A stretch of 34,425 nt of DNA from CAYGZL01 sp964354345 (GCA_964354345.1 CAYGZL010000112.1:1-34425); one strand, 5' to 3'. Positions 1 through 8,301 are shown, numbered from the stretch's first letter. The notes: generated by a model not told the origin, from the sequence alone. Numbers and translations: made by a program.

Positions 1-2472
1 ACTGTAGATATCGACGTACAGATGCGCGCTTCGTACCTGGATTACGCCATGAGCGTAATCGTGGCCCGCGCTCTGCCGGATGCCCGTGATGGACTTAAAC
101 CGGTCCACCGGCGTATCCTGTATGCCATGTACGATATGGGCATCCGAGCGAATACTCCATATAAAAAGTCTGCCCGTATTGTTGGCGAGGTGTTGGGTAA
201 ATATCACCCTCATGGCGATGCGGCGGTGTATGAAACGATGGCGCGCCTGGCGCAGGATTTCTCCATGCGGTACATGCTGGTAGATGGTCAGGGGAACTTT
301 GGCTCGATTGATGGCGACGCTCCCGCAGCCATGCGTTATACCGAAGCCCGCCTGACGCGCATGGCTGAGGATATGCTGGCTGACATTGATCGCCAGACCG
401 TCGATTTCTTGGACAACTTCGATGGTTCTTTAAAAGAGCCGGTCGTTCTGCCAGCCAGGTTACCCAACCTGCTCCTGAATGGCTCATCTGGCATCGCAGT
501 CGGGATGGCGACAAATATCCCGCCGCATAATTTACGCGAACTGGTAGCAGCTCTTACGTATATGATTGATCAATATGATCGGAGAGACGAAATTCCTATC
601 GAGGAACTGATCCGATTGGTGCCTGGGCCTGATTTTCCGACTGGCGGTTTGATTGTAGGCAGTGAGGGCATTTTACAGGCTTATAGCACGGGACGCGGCC
701 GGATCGTCCTGCGCGGCCTGGCGCATATTGAAGAGATGAGCGGTGGGCGCCATCGCATTGTCATTACCGAGATCCCATATCAACTAAACAAATCCAGCCT
801 GATCGAACGAATTGCTGAGTTAGTGCGTGAAGAAAAGCTGGAAGATATCAGTGATCTACGCGATGAGTCAGACCGGCGGGGAATGAGTATTGTCATTGAG
901 TTAAAGCGCGGCGCTCAACCCAAGAAAGTACTCAATCAACTCTATAAATTCACTCCATTACAATCTACCTTTGGGGTACAACTCCTGGCTTTAGTGGATG
1001 GAGAGCCGCGTTTACTATCCTTGAAGCGCGCGTTAATCATTTTTATCGAACATCGCCTGGAAGTCATCACCCGTCGTGCACAGTTTGACCTGGAGAAAGC
1101 TCAAGAGCGCACACATATCCTGGAAGGTTTGATGATCGCCTTAGCGAACCTGGACGCAGTGATCCAAACGATCCGGCAATCACCTGATGCGGATGTCGCC
1201 CGCGATCGTTTGATGGAGCGCTTCAAGCTTAGCGAACGCCAGGTGCAGGCGATCCTGGATATGCAGCTTCGCCGCCTGGCAGCCCTGGAACGGCAAAAGA
1301 TTGAAGATGAACAGCGCCAGACTCTAGAACGGATTGCCTACTTGATAAATTTACTGGCGCATCCGCAGAAAATCCTGGAAATAATTAAGCAGGATCTCGC
1401 CGAGATCGCCGAAAAATACGGGGACGAGCGTCGCACGCATATTGCCCACGAAGCCAGTGATGAGTTTCGCCAGGAAGATCTGGTGCCGGATGAAGCAGTG
1501 TTAATTAGCCTGACGCAGCGGGGGTATGTAAAGCGGGTCGCCGCCAAGGTTTTCCGATACCAAAGCCGGGGTGGGCGCGGAGTGGCGGGACACGCCACGA
1601 AGGAAGAGGACGAGGTCCTGACGCTGATCCCTGCGCGTACTCTGGATACGGTTTTATTCTTCTCTAACCTTGGGAAAGTCTATTCCGAAAAGGCCTACCA
1701 GATTCCGGATGTCGACCGGACCGGGCGAGGCATCCCAATGGTCAACGTTTTAGCGCTCGGTCCAAACGAGGCGATCACTGCCGCAGTCTCTGTGCCTGAT
1801 TTTGATGCCTCACATTACTGTGTGATGGCCACCCGTAATGGGCGCATCAAGCGGATTGTACTCTCTGAGCTGGCTGCCGTCCGGCCGTCGGGTTTGATTG
1901 CGATGACCCTGGAGGCGGGTGATCAGATGGGTTGGGCGCGCCTGACGGATGGGCACGATGAAGTGATCCTGGTCACTGAGCAAGGCCAGGCGTTGCGTTT
2001 CGCGGAGGGTGAAGTTCGCCCCATGGGCCGCACTGCAACGGGTGTGACCGCGATTCGCCTGGAAGAGGGGGATGTCGTGGCCAGCATGGAAGTGATCGAA
2101 ACGGGCGGTGAGTTATTGGTTGTCACCACCCTCGGTTATGGCAAGCGTACTCCATTAGAGGAGTACCCGCTCACAGGCCGCGCGACGGGGGGTGTGCAGA
2201 CGATCAACAAAGGGGCTCTTACCCGCATCGGTCGGATTGCTGCAGCGCGTGTCGTCCAGGAAGCAGATGACCTGACAATTATTTCCAGTGGCGGTGTGAT
2301 TTTACGGACCAGGGTGAAAGACATCGCCCGCTCCGGACGCGCCGCGCGCGGGGTAGTTGTGATGAGTCTACAAAAAGGTGAGAGTGTAGCTTCGTTGGCA
2401 CGGATCGCAGACGCGGATCTAAGGCAGGTGAACGGGGCGAAGCCGGATCTCACCGCTGCGAACCAGGTGTAG
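1..2472 (+). CDS. gyrA: DNA gyrase subunit A, 5' end missing
   Basis: This is the breakage-reunion subunit of gyrase, which with GyrB introduces negative supercoils. The reading frame is open from base 1, and the residues before the first in-frame ATG (22) continue the family's N-terminus, so the true start lies just outside the window. Counting from that ATG, the winged-helix/QRDR segment YHPHGDAAVYE is at 61-71 and the catalytic Tyr is Y106 in AAMRYTEARL. The GyrA box is present as QSRGGRG at about 514-520, followed by the beta-pinwheel C-terminal domain. The box argues for gyrase rather than topoisomerase IV ParC, although its second residue is Ser instead of Arg/Lys. The residue aligned with E. 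coli Ser83 is Ala, and that aligned with Asp87 is Glu. The 3' end overlaps convergent birA by 54 bases and leaves no room for a terminator. Confidence 0.96.
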   Translation, partial: TVDIDVQMRASYLDYAMSVIVARALPDARDGLKPVHRRILYAMYDMGIRANTPYKKSARIVGEVLGKYHPHGDAAVYETMARLAQDFSMRYMLVDGQGNFGSIDGDAPAAMRYTEARLTRMAEDMLADIDRQTVDFLDNFDGSLKEPVVLPARLPNLLLNGSSGIAVGMATNIPPHNLRELVAALTYMIDQYDRRDEIPIEELIRLVPGPDFPTGGLIVGSEGILQAYSTGRGRIVLRGLAHIEEMSGGRHRIVITEIPYQLNKSSLIERIAELVREEKLEDISDLRDESDRRGMSIVIELKRGAQPKKVLNQLYKFTPLQSTFGVQLLALVDGEPRLLSLKRALIIFIEHRLEVITRRAQFDLEKAQERTHILEGLMIALANLDAVIQTIRQSPDADVARDRLMERFKLSERQVQAILDMQLRRLAALERQKIEDEQRQTLERIAYLINLLAHPQKILEIIKQDLAEIAEKYGDERRTHIAHEASDEFRQEDLVPDEAVLISLTQRGYVKRVAAKVFRYQSRGGRGVAGHATKEEDEVLTLIPARTLDTVLFFSNLGKVYSEKAYQIPDVDRTGRGIPMVNVLALGPNEAITAAVSVPDFDASHYCVMATRNGRIKRIVLSELAAVRPSGLIAMTLEAGDQMGWARLTDGHDEVILVTEQGQALRFAEGEVRPMGRTATGVTAIRLEEGDVVASMEVIETGGELLVVTTLGYGKRTPLEEYPLTGRATGGVQTINKGALTRIGRIAAARVVQEADDLTIISSGGVILRTRVKDIARSGRAARGVVVMSLQKGESVASLARIADADLRQVNGAKPDLTAANQV

Positions 2473-3243
2473 CTGACCGGTTGTATCGCGCAACCGCAGG
2501 CTACCGTCTGCCTCTAACCCAAGCACCTGACCCTCCACCACGAGGGTGGTTTGATTTGGATCATTCTGGTTGGTCGTCCGTAGTACTTGCACCCAATCGC
2601 CCCGCCAGGCCAGGCGGTCTTCCCAGGCCTGGAGAAACTCATCGGAGAAAAGGCGCGCCCGCCAGGTCGTGATCTCTACCAAAACCGTCCGCAGCAGTTC
2701 CAGGCGAATTACGGGGATTGCGAGGTACGCCTCCAGGAAAGTAGCCGGAAACTGCAGGGAAGAACTGGAAGGAATCGCCTGCCGGGTGATATTTATGCCG
2801 ATGCCCAGGATGATTGCTGAGAGATTATCACCCTGCCATTCCAGTTCAACCAAAATACCAGCTACTTTGCGTTGCGCGATCAAAACATCGTTCGGCCACT
2901 TGATCTGGCTGGGTACTCCATAATTCTTCTGGAAGGCTGCACAAACAGCCAGAGCTCCCAGACCTGACAGACGATAGAGTGGGAAAGGTTGTGGCGCTGA
3001 ATCCTGCGCAGGAATTCGGAGCACCAGGCTGAATGCCAGGGTCGCGTCGGGAGGCGTGTACCACGGCCGGCCGGCTCTGCCGCGGCCATGGGTTTGTTCG
3101 TTAGCGACCACCAGCGCCAGATCAGGAGCCCCTGCCTGCACCCAGCGGATTGCTTCATCACTGGTTGAATCGATCTGTTCGAAATAACGAATAGCTGGAA
3201 ATGGTAAGTCAGCCAGTGTCATATTAAGCTTTTGAAGATCCAT
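2419..3243 (-). CDS. birA: biotin--[acetyl-CoA-carboxylase] ligase, short (non-DNA-binding) type
   Basis: This enzyme attaches biotin to the biotin carrier of carboxylases through biotinyl-5'-AMP. Visible motifs are GRGRAGRPW at residues 53-61 (the adenylate-binding loop), KWPNDVL at 115-121 and KVAGILVE at 126-133, followed by a short SH3-like C-terminal domain. At 274 residues it starts almost directly with the catalytic domain. There is no N-terminal helix-turn-helix, so unlike E. coli BirA it should not repress the biotin operon. The first ATG (3243) is used here; a second ATG at residue 8 is equally possible because neither has a clear ribosome-binding site. It is convergent with gyrA and divergent from the rpsB operon. 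Confidence 0.93.
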   Translation of the reverse strand: MDLQKLNMTLADLPFPAIRYFEQIDSTSDEAIRWVQAGAPDLALVVANEQTHGRGRAGRPWYTPPDATLAFSLVLRIPAQDSAPQPFPLYRLSGLGALAVCAAFQKNYGVPSQIKWPNDVLIAQRKVAGILVELEWQGDNLSAIILGIGINITRQAIPSSSSLQFPATFLEAYLAIPVIRLELLRTVLVEITTWRARLFSDEFLQAWEDRLAWRGDWVQVLRTTNQNDPNQTTLVVEGQVLGLEADGSLRLRDTTGQLHLVRSGEIRLRPVHLP

Positions 3244-3272
3244 AATTGGATTTTACCGCATCAAATCCAATC

Positions 3273-3302
3273 TGGACGAATTCAAATGACCTGTGATATA
3301 CT
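3273..3302 (+). promoter_or_regulatory. candidate sigma-70-type promoter for the rpsB operon
   Basis: A -35-like TGGACG at 3273-3278 is separated by 18 bases from TATACT at 3297-3302. The -10 box is preceded by TG at 3294-3295, making an extended -10. It sits in the birA-rpsB divergent gap and would give a leader of roughly 170 bases before rpsB. The call is from consensus matching only. Confidence 0.55.
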
Positions 3303-3308
3303 TGCGCG

Positions 3309-3476
3309 GCCCTGTGGCAGGATTTACTTGCCTTGGACGGGCGACCTTATGGACGCCCATACTTTACACGCTTTCTGACTCAACCGGGCGTGCCACATAG
3401 GTGGACTGGCCGTTCCCTGTCCGTGGTTCCGGCTGAGGATGACGAAAGCGGAAGAAAAACGCGAAGGAGATTTCCA
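3309..3476 (+). promoter_or_regulatory. long structured 5' leader of rpsB-tsf (candidate S2 autoregulatory leader)
   Basis: Between the candidate promoter and the rpsB start lie about 170 GC-rich bases with several possible hairpins. The clearest is GGGCG (3339-3343) with CGCCC (3354-3358), capped by an inner CC/GG pair and a TTAT loop. Ribosomal-protein leaders that bind their own product are known for many S2 operons; that this one does so is inference. No homologous Rfam consensus could be confirmed by eye. Confidence 0.3.
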
Positions 3477-4415
3477 ATGGCCATTATACCTATGAAGTCG
3501 CTTCTCGAAAGCGGTGTGCACTTTGGGCATCGCACCCACAAGTGGCATCCCGCGATGAAGCCCTATATCTTTACCGAGCGCAATGGTATCCACATCATTG
3601 ACCTGCAAAAAACCGTCAAAGCTTTGGAGCAGGCGTATAACCTGGTGCGAGATGCGGTTGCCAACGGGGGTACCGTCCTGTTTGTTGGGACAAAGCGCCA
3701 GGCCCAGGAGACGATCCAGGGTGAGGCCATGCGTGCTGGAATGCCCTATGTCTCGATACGCTGGTTAGGCGGCATGTTGACCAACTGGCGCACCATCCGC
3801 CAGCGCATCAATGAGCTGGATCAGATGGAGCGTATGCGTGAAAAGGGCGAGTTCGAGCGCTTGACTAAGAAGGAAGCCTTGATTCTGACCCGGGAGATCG
3901 AACGTCTGGAACTCCTCTTGGGCGGTATTCGTCACATGGTTGGGCTGCCTAATTTGCTGTTTATCGTGGATGTACGCCGGGAAGTGACCGCCATCCATGA
4001 GGCCAACTTGTTGAAAATTCCGGTGATTGCCCTGGTGGATACCAATTGTGATCCGCGTGACATAGATTATGTCATCCCTTCCAATGATGACGCCATTCGC
4101 GCGATTAAGCTATTGGTTGGCAAAATGGCGGATGCGGCGGCTGAAGGCAAGGCGCTGCGCAAGGATATCGAAGTCGATATGGGTTTCCCCGTCGCGGCTG
4201 AAAGAATAGCTGTTGCCGATGAAGCTGAATTGCCCGATGAAGAGCTGTTGGGTGAGGCGACTCTGGCAAAACTATCTTACCATTCTGCGATCACCAAGCT
4301 TGGCGATGAATTGGTAGAGGAAGAGTGGGTAGAAGAAGACCATGAAGATGAAAACGAAGAAGAGCATGTGATAGAGCCAGAAGAAGCCGATGTGGAAAAG
4401 GCAGAAGAGGAGTAA
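3477..4415 (+). CDS. rpsB: 30S ribosomal protein S2 with an acidic C-terminal tail
   Basis: S2 is a small-subunit protein that helps load S1 and the mRNA. The frame is open 48 codons further upstream, but the family N-terminus (MAIIPMKSLLESGVHFGHRT) begins at 3477. A good ribosome-binding site, GAAGGAGA, lies 6 bases upstream, which fixes this start. The core (FGHRTHKWHPAMKPYIF, GTKRQAQ, RWLGGMLTNW, NCDPRDIDYVIPSNDDAIRAI) is complete. The protein is 312 residues, about 50-70 longer than usual. The excess is a C-terminal tail made mostly of Glu and Asp (about residues 265-312). It is followed after 2 bases by tsf, whose ribosome-binding site lies in the last rpsB codons, so the two are translationally coupled. 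Confidence 0.97.
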   Translation: MAIIPMKSLLESGVHFGHRTHKWHPAMKPYIFTERNGIHIIDLQKTVKALEQAYNLVRDAVANGGTVLFVGTKRQAQETIQGEAMRAGMPYVSIRWLGGMLTNWRTIRQRINELDQMERMREKGEFERLTKKEALILTREIERLELLLGGIRHMVGLPNLLFIVDVRREVTAIHEANLLKIPVIALVDTNCDPRDIDYVIPSNDDAIRAIKLLVGKMADAAAEGKALRKDIEVDMGFPVAAERIAVADEAELPDEELLGEATLAKLSYHSAITKLGDELVEEEWVEEDHEDENEEEHVIEPEEADVEKAEEE

Positions 4416-4417
4416 TC

Positions 4418-5035
4418 ATGGCAATTACCACACAACAAATCAAAGAATTACGCGCAGCCACCGGCGCCGGTATTTTGGACTGCCGTAAAGCTTTAGAGCA
4501 GGCCAATGGTGAGTATGCCAAAGCAGTAGATTACCTGCGTGAAAAGGGTCTGGCAACTGCGGCCAAGCGCGCTGATCGGGAAGCCTCGGAAGGTGTGGTT
4601 GAAATTTACTCGCATGGTAATGGCCGGGTAGGTGTGATGGTCGAGGTTAACTGCGAAACCGATTTTGTAGCCCGATTGGAGGCCTTCCGCATTTTTGCAC
4701 ATGAGGTTACCTTGCAGGTAGCAGCCGCCGCGCCACGCTACATTCGAGCTGAAGAAATCCCCACGGATGTCTTGGAACATGAAACAGAAATCGCCCGAAA
4801 CCGAGCGCGTGAAGAGGGTAAGCCTGAGGCTGTTCTGGAACGGATCGTTGAAGGTCGCATGGAAAAATTTCGTGATGAGGTGTGCCTGGTGCGGCAGTCC
4901 TATATTCGAGATGAGAGTATCACCATCGAGCAATTGTTGTTACAGAATATCGCCGCGATTGGGGAGAACATCATCATCCGGCGCTTTGTGCGCTGGGAGC
5001 TTGGCGAGGGTGTCCACGGGGACGGCGCCAATTAA
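4418..5035 (+). CDS. tsf: translation elongation factor Ts (short form)
   Basis: This is the nucleotide-exchange factor for EF-Tu. The N-terminal UBA-like region (IKELRAATGAGILDCRKAL, residues 8-26) and the Mg-displacing TDFV motif at 81-84 are present. At 205 residues it belongs to the short class, with a single core subdomain, known from Thermus and many Chloroflexota, rather than the approximately 280-residue E. coli form. The ribosome-binding site GAGGAG lies inside the rpsB 3' end. A strong intrinsic terminator follows immediately. Confidence 0.97.
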   Translation: MAITTQQIKELRAATGAGILDCRKALEQANGEYAKAVDYLREKGLATAAKRADREASEGVVEIYSHGNGRVGVMVEVNCETDFVARLEAFRIFAHEVTLQVAAAAPRYIRAEEIPTDVLEHETEIARNRAREEGKPEAVLERIVEGRMEKFRDEVCLVRQSYIRDESITIEQLLLQNIAAIGENIIIRRFVRWELGEGVHGDGAN

Positions 5036-5044
5036 AGTATTTTG

Positions 5045-5075
5045 AAAAAGGCCAACCAACCGGTTGGCCTTTTTT
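5045..5075 (+). terminator. intrinsic terminator between tsf and pyrH
   Basis: A 13-bp perfect stem pairs AAAAAGGCCAACC (5045-5057) with 5062-5074 around an AACC loop, ending in a T run. It would stop rpsB-tsf transcription. The A run on the other side makes it symmetrical, but nothing converges here. Confidence 0.9.
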
Positions 5076-5090
5076 CTACCAGGAGGCAAA

Positions 5091-5813
5091 ATGATGGAAA
5101 AACCATTGAAATATCATCGGGTGCTGCTGAAATTGAGTGGAGAAGCATTGGCTGGGGAACAGGGTATTGGAATCGATCCAATGCGTGCCGAGGATATTGC
5201 CCAACGCGTGGCTGAAATTCGTGGGCTGGGCGTGGATGTCGCCATCGTAATCGGCGCGGGAAACCTGTGGCGTGGTCGCAGCGGTCTGGATCGGGGTATG
5301 GATCGAGCGACTGCTGATTATATGGGCATGATCGCGACGGTAATGAATGCCCTGGCGTTGATGGATGCCATGGAACGCTTGGGGCTGGTAACCCGGGTCC
5401 AGTCTGCCGTGGAAATGCATGCGGTTGCCGAACCTTACATTCGCCGGCGAGCGATCCGCCATCTCGAAAAGGGGCGCGTAGTTATCTTAGGTGGGGGGAC
5501 CGGGAATCCATATTTCTCCACCGATACCGCAGCCGCCTTGCGGGCGATGGAGATCGGCGCAGATGTCTTAATTAAAGCCACCAAGGTAGATGGCGTTTAT
5601 GATTGCGACCCCCTGCTGAATCCCAATGCAGTGCGTTTCGATACTTTAACGTATATGGAGACTATCAACCGGCGCTTACAGGTAATGGACAGCACCGCCA
5701 TATCATTGTGCATGGACAATGACTTGCCAATCCTGGTGCTTAACCTGTGGGATAAAGATGCGCTCCGTTTAGCGTTGTATGGCGAACCTGTAGGAACACT
5801 CGTCAGCGGTTGA
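5091..5813 (+). CDS. pyrH: UMP kinase (uridylate kinase)
   Basis: This hexameric bacterial enzyme phosphorylates UMP to UDP with ATP and belongs to the amino-acid-kinase fold. Motifs are LLKLSGEAL near the N-terminus, IGAGNLWRG at about 54-62, DYMGMIATVMNALAL at about 76-90 and the nucleotide loop GGGTGNPYFSTDTAAA at about 134-149. The frame is open upstream from a TTG inside the terminator, but AGGAGG at 5081-5086 points to the tandem ATG codons at 5091 or 5094. 5094 has the better 7-base spacing; 5091 is listed as the outermost choice. Only about 15 bases separate the preceding terminator from the start, so transcription must come from read-through or from a promoter inside tsf. Confidence 0.96.
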   Translation: MMEKPLKYHRVLLKLSGEALAGEQGIGIDPMRAEDIAQRVAEIRGLGVDVAIVIGAGNLWRGRSGLDRGMDRATADYMGMIATVMNALALMDAMERLGLVTRVQSAVEMHAVAEPYIRRRAIRHLEKGRVVILGGGTGNPYFSTDTAAALRAMEIGADVLIKATKVDGVYDCDPLLNPNAVRFDTLTYMETINRRLQVMDSTAISLCMDNDLPILVLNLWDKDALRLALYGEPVGTLVSG

Positions 5814-5876
5814 TAAAAAGAGTGTTTTCGGGTATCCTTAGAGCATCGGAAATTCTTTCGATTCATGGAGGCGTCT

Positions 5877-6434
5877 ATGTTGAAAGAGGTGTACCAGGAA
5901 GCTGAAATCCGGATGAAAAGTACGGTTGACTCTCTGGAGGAGGATCTTTCAGCGATTCGGACAGGCCGCGCTCACCCTGGTTTAGTTGAGCGCTTGCATG
6001 TTGAGTATTATGGCGTTCCAACGTCTCTGATTCAACTGGCTAGCATCAGTGTCCCTGAGTCACGCACATTATTAATCCGACCCTTCGACGCCTCCACCTT
6101 GAAGGCAATTGAGCGTGCCATCCTGGCTTCAGATCTAGGCCTGACGCCCAATAACGATGGCAAACAAATTCGCTTGAACCTCCCACAACTCACCGAACAA
6201 CGCCGGCGAGACCTGGTTAAAATCGTGCATAACCGCTTAGAGGAAGCCCGGGTGGCGGTGCGCAACATTCGGCGCGATAGTATCAAAGACCTGAGAGAAT
6301 TTGAGCAAGAGAAGATGATCTCTGAAGATGATTTAGAGTTGGGTGAAGAGGAGCTACAAAAAATTACCGACCGGTATGTCGATGAAATTAATGCCCACGG
6401 CGTGAGGAAAGAGAAGGAGATCATGGAAGTGTAG
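5877..6434 (+). CDS. frr: ribosome recycling factor
   Basis: RRF splits post-termination ribosomes together with EF-G. The sequence has the family's three-helix bundle and hinge domains: LSAIRTGRAHPGLVERL near the N-terminus and the conserved VAVRNIRRDSIKDL segment. At 185 residues it is the standard length. An in-frame ATG 12 bases upstream (5865) also exists, but TGGAGG at 5866-5871 lies between the two and is correctly spaced only for 5877. It follows pyrH by 63 bases, the usual order in bacteria. Confidence 0.96.
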   Translation: MLKEVYQEAEIRMKSTVDSLEEDLSAIRTGRAHPGLVERLHVEYYGVPTSLIQLASISVPESRTLLIRPFDASTLKAIERAILASDLGLTPNNDGKQIRLNLPQLTEQRRRDLVKIVHNRLEEARVAVRNIRRDSIKDLREFEQEKMISEDDLELGEEELQKITDRYVDEINAHGVRKEKEIMEV

Positions 6435-6490
6435 CGCTCAAATATCTTAAGAAGAGATTCAAGCGTTAAAATCTTCCTTCTTGCTTGTTT

Positions 6491-7243
6491 ATGGATCAAT
6501 CGCCGATTTCAGAATCACCAGAACGAGTCCCAACCCACGTGGCCATTATCATGGATGGCAATGGTCGCTGGGCCTTGGCGCGTGGATTGCCCCGCATGGC
6601 AGGTCATCGCGCAGGTACTGAAAACTTGCGCCGCACCATCGAAGCCTGTATTGAGTTTGGGATCAAGTATCTGACAATCTATGCTTTTTCGACCGAGAAC
6701 TGGGGACGTCCTCAGGAAGAAGTTCAAGGCTTGATGCGTATTCTTGAAGATGTAATTGATCATGAATTACGCGAATTGAATGATCAGGGGGTTCAACTCC
6801 ACCACATCGGTCGCTTAGATCGCCTGGAACCCTTTCTGCGGGATAAGGTTTTGCACGCCATCGAGTTCACGAAAAATAATAACCGGTTGGTATTGAACAT
6901 CGCATTCAACTACGGCGGTCGGGATGAAATTGTATGTGCGGTTCAACGAATGATCCAGGATGGAGTCAAAGCTGAAGAGGTAACCGACGAACTGGTCAGC
7001 CGTTACCTGTTTACCGCGGGCGTGCCGGATCCAGATTTAATCATCCGTACCTCGGGTGAGCTGCGCGGCAGTAACTTTTTGCTCTGGCAAGGCGCATATT
7101 GTGAGTGGTATTTCACACCCACATACTGGCCGGATTTCGACAAAGAACAATTCCGCCTGGCGCTAGAAGAATATCGCCATCGTGAGCGGCGGTACGGGCG
7201 GGTCAGTGTGCCTGAAGGGACTGAATCTCCATATGTTCCTTAA
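6491..7243 (+). CDS. uppS: isoprenyl transferase (undecaprenyl diphosphate synthase)
   Basis: This cis-prenyltransferase condenses isopentenyl diphosphate with farnesyl diphosphate to make the C55 carrier for cell-wall and glycan synthesis. The signature MDGNGRWA is at residues 21-28 with the Mg-binding Asp at 22. YAFSTENW is at 64-71 and RTSGE at 186-190, followed by the SNFLLWQ segment. The more common family residues after RTSGE are Q-R/L-S; here they read LRGS, a mild variant. The 250-residue length is typical. The ATG at 6491 is used; a TTG 6 bases earlier is less likely. The 3' end overlaps cdsA by 11 bases. Confidence 0.95.
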   Translation: MDQSPISESPERVPTHVAIIMDGNGRWALARGLPRMAGHRAGTENLRRTIEACIEFGIKYLTIYAFSTENWGRPQEEVQGLMRILEDVIDHELRELNDQGVQLHHIGRLDRLEPFLRDKVLHAIEFTKNNNRLVLNIAFNYGGRDEIVCAVQRMIQDGVKAEEVTDELVSRYLFTAGVPDPDLIIRTSGELRGSNFLLWQGAYCEWYFTPTYWPDFDKEQFRLALEEYRHRERRYGRVSVPEGTESPYVP

Positions 7244-8054
7244 ACGCTTCCTGGTCGCGGCAGTTCTCCTGCCGATCGGGATCGCGTTTATTATTTGGGG
7301 AGAATGGGCTTATGCTGCCTTCGTTGCAGTAGTTTTGACCCTGGCAGCTGGCGAATATGTGCGATTATTTCGCGCCAGCGGCGTGGAACCCGCTGGCGTT
7401 TTGATCGTTGGTGGAGCATTTCTGCTGCCTTTAGCCAGAAGGTGGAATGGATTCGAGAGTACTCCCGAGCTCATCACTTTGCTAATCTTATTGAGCATGA
7501 CTTACCATTTGGTGGCGTATGAGCGCGGACGCAATCAGGCTGGCAGCGATTTTGGTGTAACCGTGGCAGGGATCCTGTACCTGGGTTGGATCGGGGCTTA
7601 TCTTGTTTCACTGCGAGATCTGCCAGGAGGGCAATGGTGGGTGTTGTTGGCGATACCGGCCATCTGGTTTGCAGATGGTGCTGCGTATTTTATTGGTAGT
7701 CGCTTTGGACGTCACAAGCTCAGCCCGCGCTTGAGTCCAAAAAAAACCTGGGAGGGCTACTTTGGGGGCATTCTGTGCGGAGTCCCGATTACTGTATTAC
7801 TGGCCTGGCTCTGGCAACGCTGGGCGGGTGTGGAATTACCGATCTGGTTGGGGGGAGCGGCTCTATTAGGACTCGCCCAGAGTGTCTTGCCTACCCTGGG
7901 CGACCTGGGGGAGAGCATGATCAAGCGCCAGGCAGGCGTCAAGGACTCGAGCAATCTATTACCGGGGCATGGTGGAATTTTCGATCGGATTGACTCATGG
8001 TTATGGGGGGGTGTGATTGGTTATTATCTGGTTCTTTGGTTATTTCGACCTTGA
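7233..8054 (+). CDS. cdsA: phosphatidate cytidylyltransferase (CDP-diglyceride synthase)
   Basis: This membrane enzyme makes CDP-diacylglycerol from phosphatidate and CTP, the entry point for phospholipid synthesis. It is 273 residues with about seven to eight hydrophobic segments. The family signature lies at the C-terminus: SPKKTWEG at 168-175, GDLGESMIKRQAGVKDSSNL at 223-242 and GHGGIFDRIDS at 245-255. The start is taken at the ATG in 7233-7235, where the family-like MFLKRFL begins. The frame continues upstream into uppS, but those residues are unrelated. The 11-base overlap with uppS suggests translational coupling. Confidence 0.95.
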   Translation: MFLKRFLVAAVLLPIGIAFIIWGEWAYAAFVAVVLTLAAGEYVRLFRASGVEPAGVLIVGGAFLLPLARRWNGFESTPELITLLILLSMTYHLVAYERGRNQAGSDFGVTVAGILYLGWIGAYLVSLRDLPGGQWWVLLAIPAIWFADGAAYFIGSRFGRHKLSPRLSPKKTWEGYFGGILCGVPITVLLAWLWQRWAGVELPIWLGGAALLGLAQSVLPTLGDLGESMIKRQAGVKDSSNLLPGHGGIFDRIDSWLWGGVIGYYLVLWLFRP

Positions 8055-8079
8055 TTGTCTTGCTTGGATATGGTATGAT
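8051..8079 (+). promoter_or_regulatory. candidate promoter of the SAM riboswitch-metK unit
   Basis: TTGATT at 8051-8056 and TATGAT at 8074-8079 are separated by 17 bases. The -35 box overlaps the cdsA stop codon. The predicted start lies about 28 bases before the riboswitch, as expected for a leader RNA. Confidence 0.6.
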
Positions 8080-8113
8080 CGTGTTTAATAACTGAATATG
8101 CCCCTGAGCGGTA

Positions 8114-8280
8114 CTCTTATCCAGAGAGGCGGAGGGAACGGCCCTTAGAAGCCTCGGCAACCGGTTAGCTGTCGATCTTCAGCGCTCAGCAATCGGCCAA
8201 ACGGCTGATTACTGAAGTTGATCGTAGAAAGCTAAAGAAGGTGCCAATTCCGGCAGAAGCAGGTTCTGGAAGATGAGAGG
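8114..8280 (+). promoter_or_regulatory. SAM-I (S-box) riboswitch aptamer controlling metK
   Basis: The conserved S-box core is readable. The P1 5' strand is CTCTTAT (8114-8120), followed by CCAGAGAGGCGGAGGGAA, the GCCTCGGCAACC segment, AAGGTGCCAATTCC and GCAGAAG. The P1 3' strand GATGAGAG is at 8273-8280. P1 forms seven pairs (8114-8120 with 8273-8279). The arm after the GGCAACC segment (8166-8234) is unusually long. It stacks TAGCT/AGCTA, CGATC/GATCG, CTTCAG/CTGAAG and AATCGGCC/GGCTGATT around an AAAC loop. When SAM binds, this family turns off methionine or SAM synthesis genes. Confidence 0.96.
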
Positions 8281-8301
8281 GCGACCGTATGATATTTACT
8301 T

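Noticed and set aside
3349..3378. Nine-codon leader peptide ahead of rpsB
   Set aside because: No ribosome-binding site and no regulatory codon run; chance is sufficient.
3333..3476. Upstream extension of the rpsB frame by 48 codons
   Set aside because: The sequence is unrelated to S2 and lies in the leader. The ribosome-binding site and family N-terminus fix the start at 3477.
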